Shown one piece after another: positions 34,216-45,055 of a stretch of DNA of 64,000 nt; positions within the stretch are counted from its first letter, which is position 1, and every line of letters starts with the position of its first letter. The notes beneath the pieces are model-generated. The model had not been told where the DNA came from, did not search any database, and saw only the letters and a program-made list of their open reading frames with translations. The DNA comes from Helicoverpa zea. Taxonomy: Eukaryota > Arthropoda > Insecta > Lepidoptera > Noctuidae. Location of the stretch: positions 6,928,098 to 6,992,097 of the forward strand of contig NC_061476.1 in assembly GCF_022581195.2 (NCBI RefSeq). Direction: 5' to 3'. A program made the position numbers and the translations under genes.

Positions 34216-34254
<39 letters not shown>
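34216..34254. repeat. (CA)n microsatellite
   Basis: About 19 CA units; the counterpart of the GT run in copy 1 of the composite element. Confidence 0.95.
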
Positions 34255-34261
<7 letters not shown>

Positions 34262-34555
34262 TCAAACTTATAACACCCCGTCGTTTTTGCGTCGGGGGTT
34301 AAAAACCAGTTTGTCTAATCATCTTTTTTTATTGAGAAACTTTATCTAAAAAATGCATATAGTTTCCACACCTTTTTCTATATACCTACCTAAAGTAATA
34401 AAGTATGCTCAAACCACCAGACAAGTTCATTTTGTACATAAACTTTCACACTAAACCGCAAATTTTCCGTCACAATGCTTTACCAACTGTTTACCTACAA
34501 CTACAATTTTATATTCACAACCACATAAAACTATAAAACTTCTATTTTTTATAGT

Positions 34556-34765
34556 ACCCTCACACTACGAACTGGCAATTTTTACAGGTTGGCCATTTTT
34601 TTAAAAGAAAATTTTGATTCCAATCAAAGTTCTCTGTAGATCTGATAACGGTAAAATACCTGATCTTTGTAATGTGCGTGCTACCATTCATCTTCATACT
34701 GATTTATGAGACCAAACAAACTATCGGCTGACTACAAGTTTATAGTGTGTCGAGTAAGAGTAATC
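34556..34765 (-). mobile_element. MITE family A (TTTAGTCGGCCGA type), copy 1
   Basis: The reverse complement shows the family order: AGTCAGCCGATAGTTTG, CATAAATCAGTATGAAGATG, AATGGTAG, GCGCACATTACAAAGATCAG, TTGATTGGAATCAAAATTTT, and an outer end like GTGAGGGTAC. Both ends are inverted GGCC-containing repeats. Non-coding. Confidence 0.7.
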
Positions 34766-35425
34766 TTACTTGAAGAAACGAAGAAACTAGTAAAGTAGAA
34801 AGGATTTTCCCACGTTTGACGCATTGGAACATGTCTAGTTTCCATAAACTGTGAACATCGTAGTTACGGTAATTTAAACGCATATTTAATGCACTTTGAG
34901 TAGCTAATTTCTATGTGGGGAAACTTTTACTGATAGCAAGTGATGAGAGCTAAATAGTACCTACTAACAGATGACCAATCAAAGACAACCTATGGGACAG
35001 CGCTTCAAAAAAAAAAATGTTTTCGTAGCGAGAGACAAAATGTTACGTAGGTATTTACTTTTTAGACTAAAAATATTGAATAGATAATGCAGACGCTCGT
35101 GAGCAGAAGGGGTAAAAAAATAAGCCATAGCGATAGAGAAGAATGTTTCAATGTTTTTTACTAGAATCAACACTATTACGTCCCCCCAAGCCAAACCAAT
35201 ACATAAACCACAAAATGACTCCAGATAAATCATCGACGAGGTCAAAAACTCTATCTCAAAACCAATATGTCAATGTTGTATCCAAAAAAAGTACTTAGCG
35301 ATAACTATCAATCACGGAGTATGATCTATAGTATTATTTATATTATCTCCGTGCCCCATTCTGAACGACCCGGGAGGTCAATGATAATATTGAAATACCT
35401 AATCGACTCAAGCACTAGATCGGAA
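34766..35425. other. unannotated stretch
   Basis: Nothing supported. Confidence 0.35.
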
Positions 35426-35645
35426 CACACTGCAAACTTTTAGTCGGCCGATAGCTTGTGTACGCTCATAGATCAGTATGAAGGTGACTGGTAGTACGCA
35501 CATTACAAAGACCAGGTATTTAGCCGGTATTGGACCGAATGAAAACTTTGATTATAATCAAGATTTTTTTTATTAAATAAAATTTTTGCTAACCATCGGA
35601 TCAACTGTCGGCCGACTCTTTACTCTGCAGTGTGCGGGTAGTCTT
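35426..35645 (+). mobile_element. MITE family A, copy 2
   Basis: The left end is ACTGCAAACTTTTAGTCGGC with CGATAGCTTG; the interior has CCAGGTATTTAGCCGGTATT and GATTATAATCAAGATTTT; the right end has CTGTCGGCCGACTCTTTACT, CTGCAGTGTGCGGGTA. The two ends are inverted relative to each other. Confidence 0.8.
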
Positions 35646-36289
35646 AGGTTTTTAGGCGGCAAATCATTTGCTATAGATATTGGATAACGGTCCATCTTAA
35701 ATGTTTTTAGTTAGATATTTTTATCCAATTTAAAAAAAAAGAGGAGGTTCGCAATTCGGATATTTGTATTTTTTTATTATTAAAGGTTTCAGGTCTCGGG
35801 AAAAGAATATGTGATGATACCAAAGTTCATTATTAGTGACTGTAGCAGCTGACTTTCGTTTTCACAACCACGTTTCATATAAAATATTCAAAACTGTTAT
35901 TTACGTAACTTCCAGCATTGAAAAGAACTAATCGACAAATCCATTAGTTTCCTCGCCTTTCATCTATCGATCAATATTCAACAATAAAAGATAGAAAATA
36001 AAAACGTTCAGTACGTCAGTGCATGGTAATCAGCGCTATACATAACTTGAAAAGACGTTACGTTTTCCATAGTTATGAAATGCCATGCATCGTGGACAGG
36101 CGAAAGTGTGTTGTGGTGACAAACAAGAAATTTCTCTTTGACAACCTTCAAATATAAGTACATACTTGAATTCTCTACAATTTTTGTGGCGAGCTGACAA
36201 GGTCAGATGTTACGTAAGAATATGTTGCGAACTTAATCTACATACACTATCTATTTATAGTAATATAACAAAGAAGAAACATATTTTTT
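35646..36289. other. unannotated stretch
   Basis: Nothing supported. Confidence 0.35.
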
Positions 36290-36412
36290 GGTCGTTTATA
36301 TCCTTCAAAACTACTGAATCGATCCTGAAAATTATTTTACTGTCGGAAAGCCACACTCTTCCTGAGCAACACAGGCTATAGTTTATCCCGGTACTAGTTA
36401 AATATTAGTACC
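36290..36412 (+). mobile_element. Helitron-like fragment
   Basis: Contains AAAACTACTGAATCGATC, TTTACTGTCGGAAAGCCACA, CTCTTCCTGAGCAACACAGG and TTTATCCCGGTACTAG, aligned with the copies at 4921 and 25585. The 3' hairpin is lost. Confidence 0.6.
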
Positions 36413-36954
36413 CGGTACTAGTTATAGACAGCTCCATTTCCTAAATTGTATTTCTAGATATTTAATTAAATGGTTAAAGCATAAAACTCCACAAAATTAG
36501 GACAGTATTTAAACTGTCTGACCTTTCCAATGATTTGTTTGAGTATCCTCCGTTTTATAACTCAACTTTCTTCGATAAATCATTTAATAACTCACTTCGG
36601 TATATCATCAAGCTGAATCCTCAACCATAACCAATTAATTTTATATAAATATTGCGTTTGTGAAAGCTTCGAAATGTTCATTAATTTTAATGACTACTAT
36701 TTCCGATTGTTTCAATTTTAACAAACACAACACAAATCACTATTTAAATACATGTATTTGCAAAAGCGACCAGAGCATATAATTTTGTGAAACGGTATAT
36801 TCAGTAAACCGCTTCCTGATATAACATTATTCATTAAACATCGCAAAAAATAAGCGGAAACATCTCCGGGTTGGAATTTCCTTTAATTAACTGGTTGAAA
36901 AACGTTTGGATACGTCCTGCATAATTATTCCTTTATTAACCCTTGTTATTTTAG
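36413..36954. other. AT-rich stretch, nothing recognised
   Basis: Nothing supported. Confidence 0.35.
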
Positions 36955-37226
36955 AAGTACATACGAGTATATCTTGGATTCCAATGACGGTGTTTCAGAG
37001 GGCATGATAAACTGCAGGTCCCGGCTGTCATTGAACATCCTTGGCAGTCGTTACGGGTAGTCAGAAGCCAGTAAGTTTGACAACCAGCCTTACCAAGGGG
37101 TATTGGGTTGCCCGGGTAACTGGGTCAGGAAGGGCAGTCGCTCCTTGTAAATGGTACTCAGCTGCATCCGGTTAGACTGGAAGCCGACCACAACATAGTT
37201 GGGAAAAGGCTGGGCAGATGATGATA
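36955..37226 (+). mobile_element. SINE copy lacking the head
   Basis: Shares GACGGTGTTTCAGAGGGCAT, GCTGTCATTGAACATCCTTG, GTCGTTACGGGTAGTCAGAA, GGGTTGCCCGGGTAACTGGG, GTTAGACTGGAAGCCGACC and the GATGATGAT end with the SINE at 22974. No A or B box. Confidence 0.75.
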
Positions 37227-37317
37227 TTGGCTGTTTTATTCCTTGGTACAACAAAGCTGCATTTAACTTCAAAAGCGCACCTGTGCTGCTTTCATTGTTA
37301 ATACCAGCAGCTTCTAC

Positions 37318-38220
37318 TATCTATACATATAATAAATCTGTAGAAAAGTAATTTTTGTACATTGAAGAAATTGTCAAAAAAAATAGCCAGCATGTTAAAG
37401 GATAACTAACAGAACCCATTTCCATCATTTTTGTAATTTTTGTCTGTTTGTCTGTTTATCTGTTTGTTTGTTCGGGATTCACGTAAAATCTACGAATTCA
37501 ATGCAGACAATGCTTATATACAAAAATTCTACGTAACTTGGGGTATTACTTAGTTTTTGTTTCATCGAAATCGATTCACTCTATCAAAAGATATGATTAA
37601 TTTTGTGAATTCAAGATGTAAAATATTACGACACGCAATCTGTTTGTCAAAACTGTACATTTGAATGGTGTACTTATATTAGTTGATCGGCCTATTATTA
37701 ACCTTTACACAGAAAATCACACCTTCATAAGTAACTTCGGAAGAAAAAAAAAATATGAAAATTGTGTTTAGCCAAGGTTAAAGTAGCTCCATCTGTGGTA
37801 ATATGTGTTAAATAAAATACATAAAATTTGTCAAAGGAGCGAGGTGGTAAATGACAATAAATTACCATACATTCTTTATAGAGGATTATTATTTCAACAG
37901 ATGGAGTTGTGTATTTTCCGTAATTCACCATATTTTAACACGTAGTGTATAATTTTTCGATAGACATTTCAATAGTGTTTGTCAGTTTGCCGTGCCACAT
38001 CAAAATCCAATTATAATTATTACCTTGATGAAAGGAAAATAATAGTTCTCAGCCAAATTTAAAAGGGTGCCATCTAAATTATTTTTTGAATATTATGTCA
38101 AAAATGATGACTTTAGTATAACAATTAATTATCATTTAAAGTTACAGATGGAGTTTATATCAGGATTTTTTCATAAACATAGTTTAGCTTATCTTCCACT
38201 AATGTGGTGGCCTTAAAACA
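37318..38220. repeat. possible decayed interspersed element with (GTCTGTTT)n
   Basis: Starts CTATCTATACATATAATAAA and TCTGTAGAAAAG, which I recall as the edge of a moth repeat. It contains a TGTCTGTTTGTCTGTTTATC run (about 37440-37470) and repeated ATGGAGTT / CCATCT motifs. No TIRs, target duplication or coding seen; boundaries are guesses. Confidence 0.3.
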
Positions 38221-39227
38221 AATTACTTTGAGTGAGTAGTATTAAGTAGACCTTCATTATTTTTTCTGATGCAAAATATGTAAACTTAATCCTAGAAGAA
38301 AAGAGGATCTGTCTCTCGCAAGCGCTGCTAAGCGTGAGGTAGGTAGGTAATGTAGGATTCTGTAGCTTTAAGAACAAGCCCAGATACAAAGTGCAGATAA
38401 GAAATGGGAGCTTTCTCGATTTAATACCATACACACGTAAAATGCTTTATGCGTCTGAAAACGTAAATTGCGAGTCGCATACCAGAGACATGCTTACTTT
38501 CAACTTCTGATCGCAAATACACTGGTCACGATTACGAACAGTCTCAGTAAGATCCGAGCCAAGTCTAAAAAAACACCTTTTATATAAAACTACGTTTGAT
38601 GTCATTCAATCACAAAGACAGAATTATTTTCTGTTGCAAATCCTATCCACCTGTATCCTATCCTAATCCAGCATGCATTGCAGGTGTGCATTGCACAAAA
38701 ACCAATGGTATCCTATTCGAGAAGTCAAAAGAGTCGACCTGCCAACGTCAGCTTTTGCGCTAAGCAAGTGTTCTTAATAGTACCATCAGAATTACATTCA
38801 TCGTTGAATGAGGTGAATACATTTTCAGAAACCACAATAACAGTAGGAGCCAAAGCATATGATCGCTTCATAGAGCTCTGATTGGCCCCAGGTGACCAAG
38901 TCAGGTCTGATTTGTTCGTTCATCAGATCTTTGAAAGCGTTTCGGTGGATACTTACTGTCGTCCTCTGTGACACAAAATATGGTATATAAACGTCCTCCG
39001 CAAAAGCGAAATTTTCCCGGTGTGCGGTAGTGACGCACAGTATACAACACTTATGTTTCTTTCGATTTGCTGGCTCCACCAAGAAATGACAAATTGCAAG
39101 CGTACATTTTGAAAATCTTGGCAAAACTGCAGGTTTCAAGTACGAACACATGAAGTGGACTCTCACAGATACGTACATTTTGCCTATTCGTGAACTAATG
39201 CAAACATTTCGGTGGAGTCCCGGCTTA
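38221..39227. other. unannotated stretch
   Basis: A 138-codon open frame on the - strand (38825-39241) shows no domain I recognise and starts inside the neighbouring TIR element, so I do not call a gene. Nothing else is supported. Confidence 0.35.
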
Positions 39228-39593
39228 GGCCTCCCCCACATTAGGCGTGCGCGATCCTCGCGCGTGTGAGTAGCGCGGGCGCCGCGCGTGCGTCGCGAGC
39301 ACGCTGCATGAACGTCGCGTTTTGCTGCCCTGCGGCATTTACCTACAGCGCGCTCGCGGCGCGCACGCGCCGCTCTCCTTGACGTTTAACTGCTAAGGCG
39401 TTTAGCGGGCGGCGGGGATAGCGGGCGAAGGGGTAAGAACGCAACTCGAGCGCCGCGTGCTCGCTGCGAGCGCGTCGCTTGCACTCTTCACACATACCGC
39501 AGGGCAGCAAAACGCGACGTTCATGCAGCGTGCTCACGACGCCCGCGCTACTCACACGCCCGAGGATCGCGCTCGCCTAATGTGGGGTCAGCC
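39228..39593. mobile_element. GC-rich PIF/Harbinger-like foldback MITE, 366 bp
   Basis: TTA lies on both sides (39225-39227, 39594-39596). The ends are inverted: left GGCCTCCCCCACATTAGGCG, right read inward GGCTGACCCCACATTAGGCG, with complementarity continuing about 110 bp (GAGTAGCGCGGGCG, ACGCTGCATGAACGTCGCG and TTTTGCTGCCCTGCGG on the left arm). It is rich in CGCG words and far above the flanks in GC. No coding. The TTA duplication and GG-start ends fit PIF/Harbinger, as does the unrelated element at 4160. Confidence 0.85.
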
Positions 39594-39667
39594 TTACCAT
39601 AGTGAGTAAGTGCACAGAAAATCCCCGTCATACAAGTGTTTCTCCCCAGTAGTGAAACCATCCTACC

Positions 39668-39910
39668 CTATGCGCCTGCTGATGATGATGACTCATTTTA
39701 TCATCCATCCAGCTATTCCCCAACTATGTTGGTGTTGGCTTCCAGTCACCGAATCTGTTTGAGTACCAATATTTTGCTTTGAGCGACTACCTATCTACCT
39801 ATCTTCAATCCAGTCAACTACACAAGCCGATATCAATGGTAAGACTGACAGACTTTCTGGCTTCTGATTAGTCGCAGCAGCTGCAGAAAATGTACAAATG
39901 ACAGCTTTGT
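39668..39910 (-). mobile_element. SINE copy, - strand, diverged
   Basis: The reverse complement gives GTCATTTGTAC, CTGACTGGAAGCCAACACCA, ACATAGTTGGGGAATAG and an end in ATCATCATC read on the + strand. It is the only - strand member of the family here. Strongly diverged in the middle. Confidence 0.6.
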
Positions 39911-40140
39911 CAGACTCAAAGCATATAGACATAGATTATAACTGTTTCCTGTGAAAATTACTTACGCACCATACGTAATAATTTTCCAAATTGGCTGACT
40001 AGATCCAAATCCAATCCAACGTCACAAACTTTACTTCTTTTGTTTAGATAAATGGTCACATCCACAACACAACCTTGATCAATGAATCTATGCGACTGCT
40101 AAGTGCTAATCCTAATTATACTGTCACGTGAAAAAATGCA

Positions 40141-40208
40141 CCTACGGGATAAGTAGTATTTTGACTATTCTATATTGCCCACGCAGACGAAGTTGCGGGC
40201 AACAGCTA
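40141..40208 (+). mobile_element. Helitron-like 3' end
   Basis: CCCACGCAGACGAAGTTGCG forms an imperfect hairpin, followed by GGCAACAG and CTAG before a T. I recognise this as a common 3' terminus of non-autonomous moth Helitrons. The 5' part is truncated or unrecognised. Confidence 0.55.
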
Positions 40209-40439
40209 GTTCAAAATAAAGCACATTAAGAACAATCTTTATTGTTATTGTCGTGTATATCAAAATATTATTTTATTGCTTCTGAGATAAAAGCATATCT
40301 TGATCCATTCAATGTGATTGGCGTCTGACTTATTGTCTATATATTTTAAGTAGCTTTAACTTCTTTGTTAGATGTTTTCAATAAAGAATTTGCTTGATAC
40401 ACAACTTATTCATAAATGAAATGAATTCCATGGAAACGT

Positions 40440-40655
40440 TTGATGAACATCCTTAGCAGTCGTTACGGGTAGTCAAAAACCAGAAAGTCTGACAACCAGT
40501 CTCACCTAGGGGTATTGGGTTGCCCGGGTAACTCCTTTGAGAAGGTCAGATAGGCAGTCGCTCCTTGTAAAACACTGGTACTCAGCTGCATCCGGTTAGA
40601 CTGGAAGCCGACCTCAGCATAGTTGGGAAATGACTAGGCTCACGACGATGACGTT
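40440..40655 (+). mobile_element. SINE copy lacking the head
   Basis: Shares GAACATCCTTAGCAGTCGTT, TTGGGTTGCCCGGGTAACT, GTCAGATAGGCAGTCGCTCC, CAGCTGCATCCGGTTAGACT and ACATAGTTGGGAAA-type sequence with the SINE at 22974. The tail is degraded. Confidence 0.75.
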
Positions 40656-40984
40656 TGATGAAAATCCTTCATCAAGAGCTTTAATTTGTAAACACCATTA
40701 TCTTTATTAGTTTACTCAACGTTATTCAACATTGTATCGTTACCACAATAAAAAACTCATGTTCAACAGCATCAAATAAAATACAAACCGGCCAAAATCG
40801 ATATTAAAAACATCGACAATGTTTTTCGATGTGTCAGTCTGTGATTCAAAGCTGATGTTTATCATTGGTTTTAGTCAGAAATAAATATACCGTTATGCAC
40901 TTGTATGTATGTTCGACATGATGGTTTTATTTTGTGAACGATCCACTGCAACTGTATTTGTTCTCTGCAGAGTATTTGGATGGC

Positions 40985-41260
40985 TTTTTTTGCGAAACTG
41001 TATCAAATTCAAATCATTTATTTCATTCAGGCCTTTACAAGCACTTATGAACGTCAAAAATTATAACTAAGTTTGATTCTAGTTGCCCATTCCAAAAGTA
41101 GCTTCCTATGGAGAAGAACGGGCAAGAAACTCCATTGTTATCATTGGAGATAGACTTAACATTGATGAAGGCAACTTTTTGGAGATACGAATGTTTATTC
41201 GCTCATTCCTTCACTCTATGAGAAAAGAACTGTGCCCTATAATGGGACAATAAAGTCTGA
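40985..41260 (+). repeat. possible interspersed repeat related to 45475-45600
   Basis: Contains CAAATCATTTATTTCATTCA, TGGAGAAGAACGGGCAAGAA and ACTCC. A similar GAGAGGAACCAACAAGAAAC, TCC block occurs near 45535. I recall this kind of block as common in moths, but structure and class are not visible. Confidence 0.4.
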
Positions 41261-44141
41261 AAAAAGATGATCAATGTCTATGAAATAAATCCTATGTTGA
41301 AAGCACCCTGAACCAAATATTCGCTAAGTAGCTGTAGTTACTTAATAACTATAGTTTCACCTCTTGTTCACGAACTTTAACTTCACTATACCTGAACATA
41401 CCTAAGCAATTAACGCAACAATATCAAGTATTAACAAAGAAACAACTTCAGTAACACCTCCACTTAGTTTAAAAATTAAACCTGGTGTTCTTACTGTAGT
41501 ATTATCATGTATTTATCTCGCCCTTAATTCTTACGTAGTTAAGTATAGGTAGCCTAGCAGCGCAGGAAGTCTTAATTGTAGCCAGTTAATTAAACCAGTT
41601 TAAGCAGAACATATCTTTGTTCTGTAGCCTCAGTTTTTGCCACGTTTTCATATTGGAATAGTTACATAGTTGTTCTTAATAGTGTATGTCGTATACATTT
41701 TATGCTAAAAAGATTGAGGTCAGAGACCCAATTACGTTAGAAAAAAATGCAATCGTAAAACAATTTTGCCATGACTCATCGTTTTGTGCCGAACATTATT
41801 CAAATGCAGTTTCCTCGTACAATACTTCAATATTTTCATATAATATTGGTTTACATTCTAACTCATTTTCATCACGAAAGTGCTCTATGTACGTTCCGCG
41901 AAATATTGCAGATAAAAAGAAACTGCGCGATTGATCACTCTACATACGCAAAACGCTTTATCGAAATGATCATTTCAACGCTTGGGGGAACATGGCGTGA
42001 AAGCAAATAGGCACACCATGTATGTTATGGTCACATTTTCCATAAATGCGTTGACACCACAGAGTTTTCACTGGAGGACAAAGCATGGTGTTATATGGGG
42101 ACTTTCAATAACGTACACAAGGTTGACAAAATTATATCCGGTTTGCGCAATGTTCATGTGACCAAATCATCTGCGTGAATGTATTGTGCTCCGCGTAGAA
42201 AGTGGGCGGTTTATCGTGCAACTCAACGGATTAATAGGCCGTTTTTTTGTCCGTAAACTACCGCAGCTTTCCTAGAAGTCCAGCAGTGAAAAGGTTTGAA
42301 GTAAACGAAGCCGAAATTTCGATCATTGTTCCAACTCGTATCAAATGTGTCTATTCACTGAATATGTTTGAATAAATTATTATACTCGGGCCAACGGCGA
42401 GACGGCCACAAAATCGTTTTCATCATATTCACAATGCTCCCTCTACCCTTGGTTTTGAATGAAATTACCCTAGTTGAGTTTTTCTATAGCTACATGTGTG
42501 AGCTGCCTATATTAAGGACCGACTTAGCGAGTTGCTGGCGTGAATTACCTTTACATCCACGATGAAATTGCCGGAGCGAGCGCAACAGAGCGACGGAACT
42601 TAAGTTTTTCGCTCCCAACTCTATTATAACGATGCACGCTCCACACAGCATGCTTCACCCCACTCTAGATCTTATCTCCTCGACATAAAGGCGAATCTCC
42701 AATAAATTACAACGCAGCTGGTGTCGATTGCTTTTCACGCTGTACGGAATATGATTTCATCCGAGCGCAGGGAAAGCAGTGGAGTATTGCTTTCGCGTTA
42801 TAAATGTATAAAAACGTTGACCTGAAATTAAAGATACGTCTGACTTTGCTTTGAAAACTCCGTGCAACACGGCAAATGCATGCGATGTTATCTTAATGAA
42901 TTTTAATATTATTTTGAAAACGTAACTGTTTGATTAACACACACATTCTTTAGCCGATGGAGCGGAAATCGCGCAACGTTTAAACAAAAACTGCATAACT
43001 GATGCAATCTGAAGACTTGATCTAATTTATTCCGTGATTTCGTCGATATAAAAAGGTAATCCGCACATGACTGTGTATCGTATATATACTGAAATCGGGA
43101 TACATTGAAAGCCATGAATATGTATGGTGGTAACAACGGAAAAATGTTAATGTCAAACGCCAGACTATGGTCATCGATCCGTGACTCGTCTGTTAGAATT
43201 TAGATGTGTTTTTATTTCAATAATTACTATAGTTAGGTGGATTGACGGCTTTTGTTTGATAGTTAACCTTTGCTCTGTTTCGTGGTATTCCAATTTATTT
43301 TTTGTTTGGCAAAAATAAGACCTGGTTATATAATTGCCAGAAAAAATCCTCGAATGAAACTGTTCTAAGATCATCACGATATTAATGCAACACCATACCA
43401 CAGAATATAATAGATATAGAAATTCGTGATGGTGAAACGAGATTGAGCACATCTGGTATTCAAACTGAGCACGAATTGCAGATAACGCTTCTCCCAGCCA
43501 CTGAATATTACATCAACACAGAAATACTTAAACAACAGCCATATTTACGAGACCCATCTCACAAGGTCAAACCTTTCATGATTTATTGAGGCGAAATGGC
43601 GAGGGCTTTTTGAAAATTCTTTACTCAAAAATGAAGACAGGAGAATACAAAAGGTGGATTTTAGATGAGTTGTTTTGATAATAAATAATAATATAACAAT
43701 AACAATATGAACAACAATGATATCACGCGATAACTGACACGTGATACTTTATCTGTTATCAAAGATTTGGGCCATGTTCGATAGATATTTGTCGAATATT
43801 GTACTTTGCTGATTTTATATTGTGACAACTAACATTATCTTTCTTGATCATATAGCAATCTGACATGGTTTTATTTGAGTTTGAACTATTTCAAGTTATC
43901 TTCAGTCTAAACTTTTCTCTCCAAAAATGGATTTTAACTTTAACACAACACCAGCCAAAAACAATTTAATTTTAATACAAGTGAAGCAACGTGTGCATGC
44001 ATAAGTATGCATTAAGTTATACAACTTGGCAAACATTGCCGTGCCAAAAAGATCTGAAATTAAAATACTTCCGAAGACCTTAAGCGCAGGTTTCACGTCA
44101 AAAAATTATAGTTTTTAAAGCGAGAGTTATATTATATTACT
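41261..44141. other. unannotated stretch
   Basis: About 2.9 kb with no supported gene or repeat. Around 42550-42840 the sequence is less AT-rich and contains TATAAATGTATAAAAACG, which could be a TATA-like motif; no transcript can be inferred. Confidence 0.35.
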
Positions 44142-44164
44142 AGCTGTTACCTGCCGTTTTACCC
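44142..44164 (-). mobile_element. Helitron-like 3' terminus, cut by a LINE end
   Basis: On the - strand this is AAAACGGCAGGTAACAGCTAG followed by T, a Helitron 3' end of the same type as 40141-40208. It is cut on its 5' side by the LINE end at 44165. Confidence 0.5.
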
Positions 44165-44275
44165 TCATCATCATCAGCCTTGTTATTGTCCCACTGCTGG
44201 GCTGCGGCCTCTTCTCACACAGAGAAGGATTGAGCGTTAATCACCACGCTAGCTCAATGCGGGTTAATGATTTCA
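44165..44275 (-). mobile_element. truncated LINE 3' end with ATC/GAT tail
   Basis: The reverse complement ends CCCAGCAGTGGGACAATAAC, AAGGCTGATGATGATG, the same tail as 21422-21550. It directly abuts a Helitron 3' end, consistent with insertion into it. Confidence 0.65.
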
Positions 44276-44864
44276 AATCATTTGAATTGTTCAAATCTGT
44301 TCAAGTCTGTAGTTTCGGAGCCTTTATGGTACATCATGAATACAAATTTTCCTGTTTATAATATTAGTTTTAATGTAGCTAATATACTTACCTCTTTCGC
44401 CCTCTAATGTCCAGATAAAGTTACCTGATAAATAGGTGTCATAATTATAATTTGCGAGCATTTTATAGCATGAAGGTTGCTAAGTAAATTAATATTTAGC
44501 TCATTTTGCAATTTGATCTTAAGTACTATATAGAAATTATATTCACTGGCAGGCCATGGTCATTTATTTTTGCACCGGTGTTTACCGTTGGACAATTTGA
44601 TAATTGTTTTATATCTGTAAACAAACTCTTTCGGAAATGTAATTAAAAATAATCATAATGTAATACGTTTTCTCGATTTTAATCAAATCGGATTTGATAT
44701 GATTAATTTGAACAGATTTTATTGCCTCCCATAGGATTCGTTGGAAGCGGATTAAATTACTTACATAGAATTTGATGTGAATCCATACGAATTTTACATT
44801 AAGATTATTTACTTGTAAACATGTGTAGTCTAATGAAAAAACATAGAATTGAATAATACCATGT
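44276..44864. other. unannotated stretch
   Basis: Nothing supported. Confidence 0.35.
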
Positions 44865-45055
44865 ACAGTTGCACCAAATATCTTTGCAATTCTGAAGTTG
44901 GCCGTTAGACTCCTTGCGCATTCGTCCGTACAGCTACTGTATAGAAGCCTTGCTTGTCCGAAGTTCGCCACACAACTGTACTGCTCATACTTGTAGCATC
45001 AAATAACCAACTTTAGAACTGCAAAGTTATTTACCACGGACTGTAGTACATATTA
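44865..45055. mobile_element. MITE family B (GCAATTCTGAAGTT type), copy 1
   Basis: Left ACAGTTGCACCAAATATCTT, then TGCAATTCTGAAGTTGGCCG; middle CTTGCTTGTCCGAAGTTCGC; right CAACTTTAGAACTGCAAAGT, TATTTACCACGGACTGTA. The ends are inverted, and the same order recurs at 52043 and 55850. Non-coding. Confidence 0.75.

Larger units (their letters stand above)
32549..34305 (-). mobile_element. composite TIR element, copy 2, with nested transposon
   Basis: The reverse complement of 34305 down to 32549 follows copy 1 (8303-9534): CCCCCGACGC end, microsatellite, GGAGCTCCTT, CCCCCGACCCA, the AGGTTAAAAACGC arm and GGGGGACCGC. The far arm is cut at 32549, lacking the last ~40 bases present in copy 1. Between the arms it is longer than copy 1 because of a 712-bp TIR element (32697-33408). 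The two copies face each other 23 kb apart. Confidence 0.82.

Noticed and set aside
38825..39241. 138-codon open frame on the - strand
   Set aside because: No recognisable domain; it starts inside the TIR of a transposon, with no splice or start context. Its length is within chance for both strands of 64 kb.
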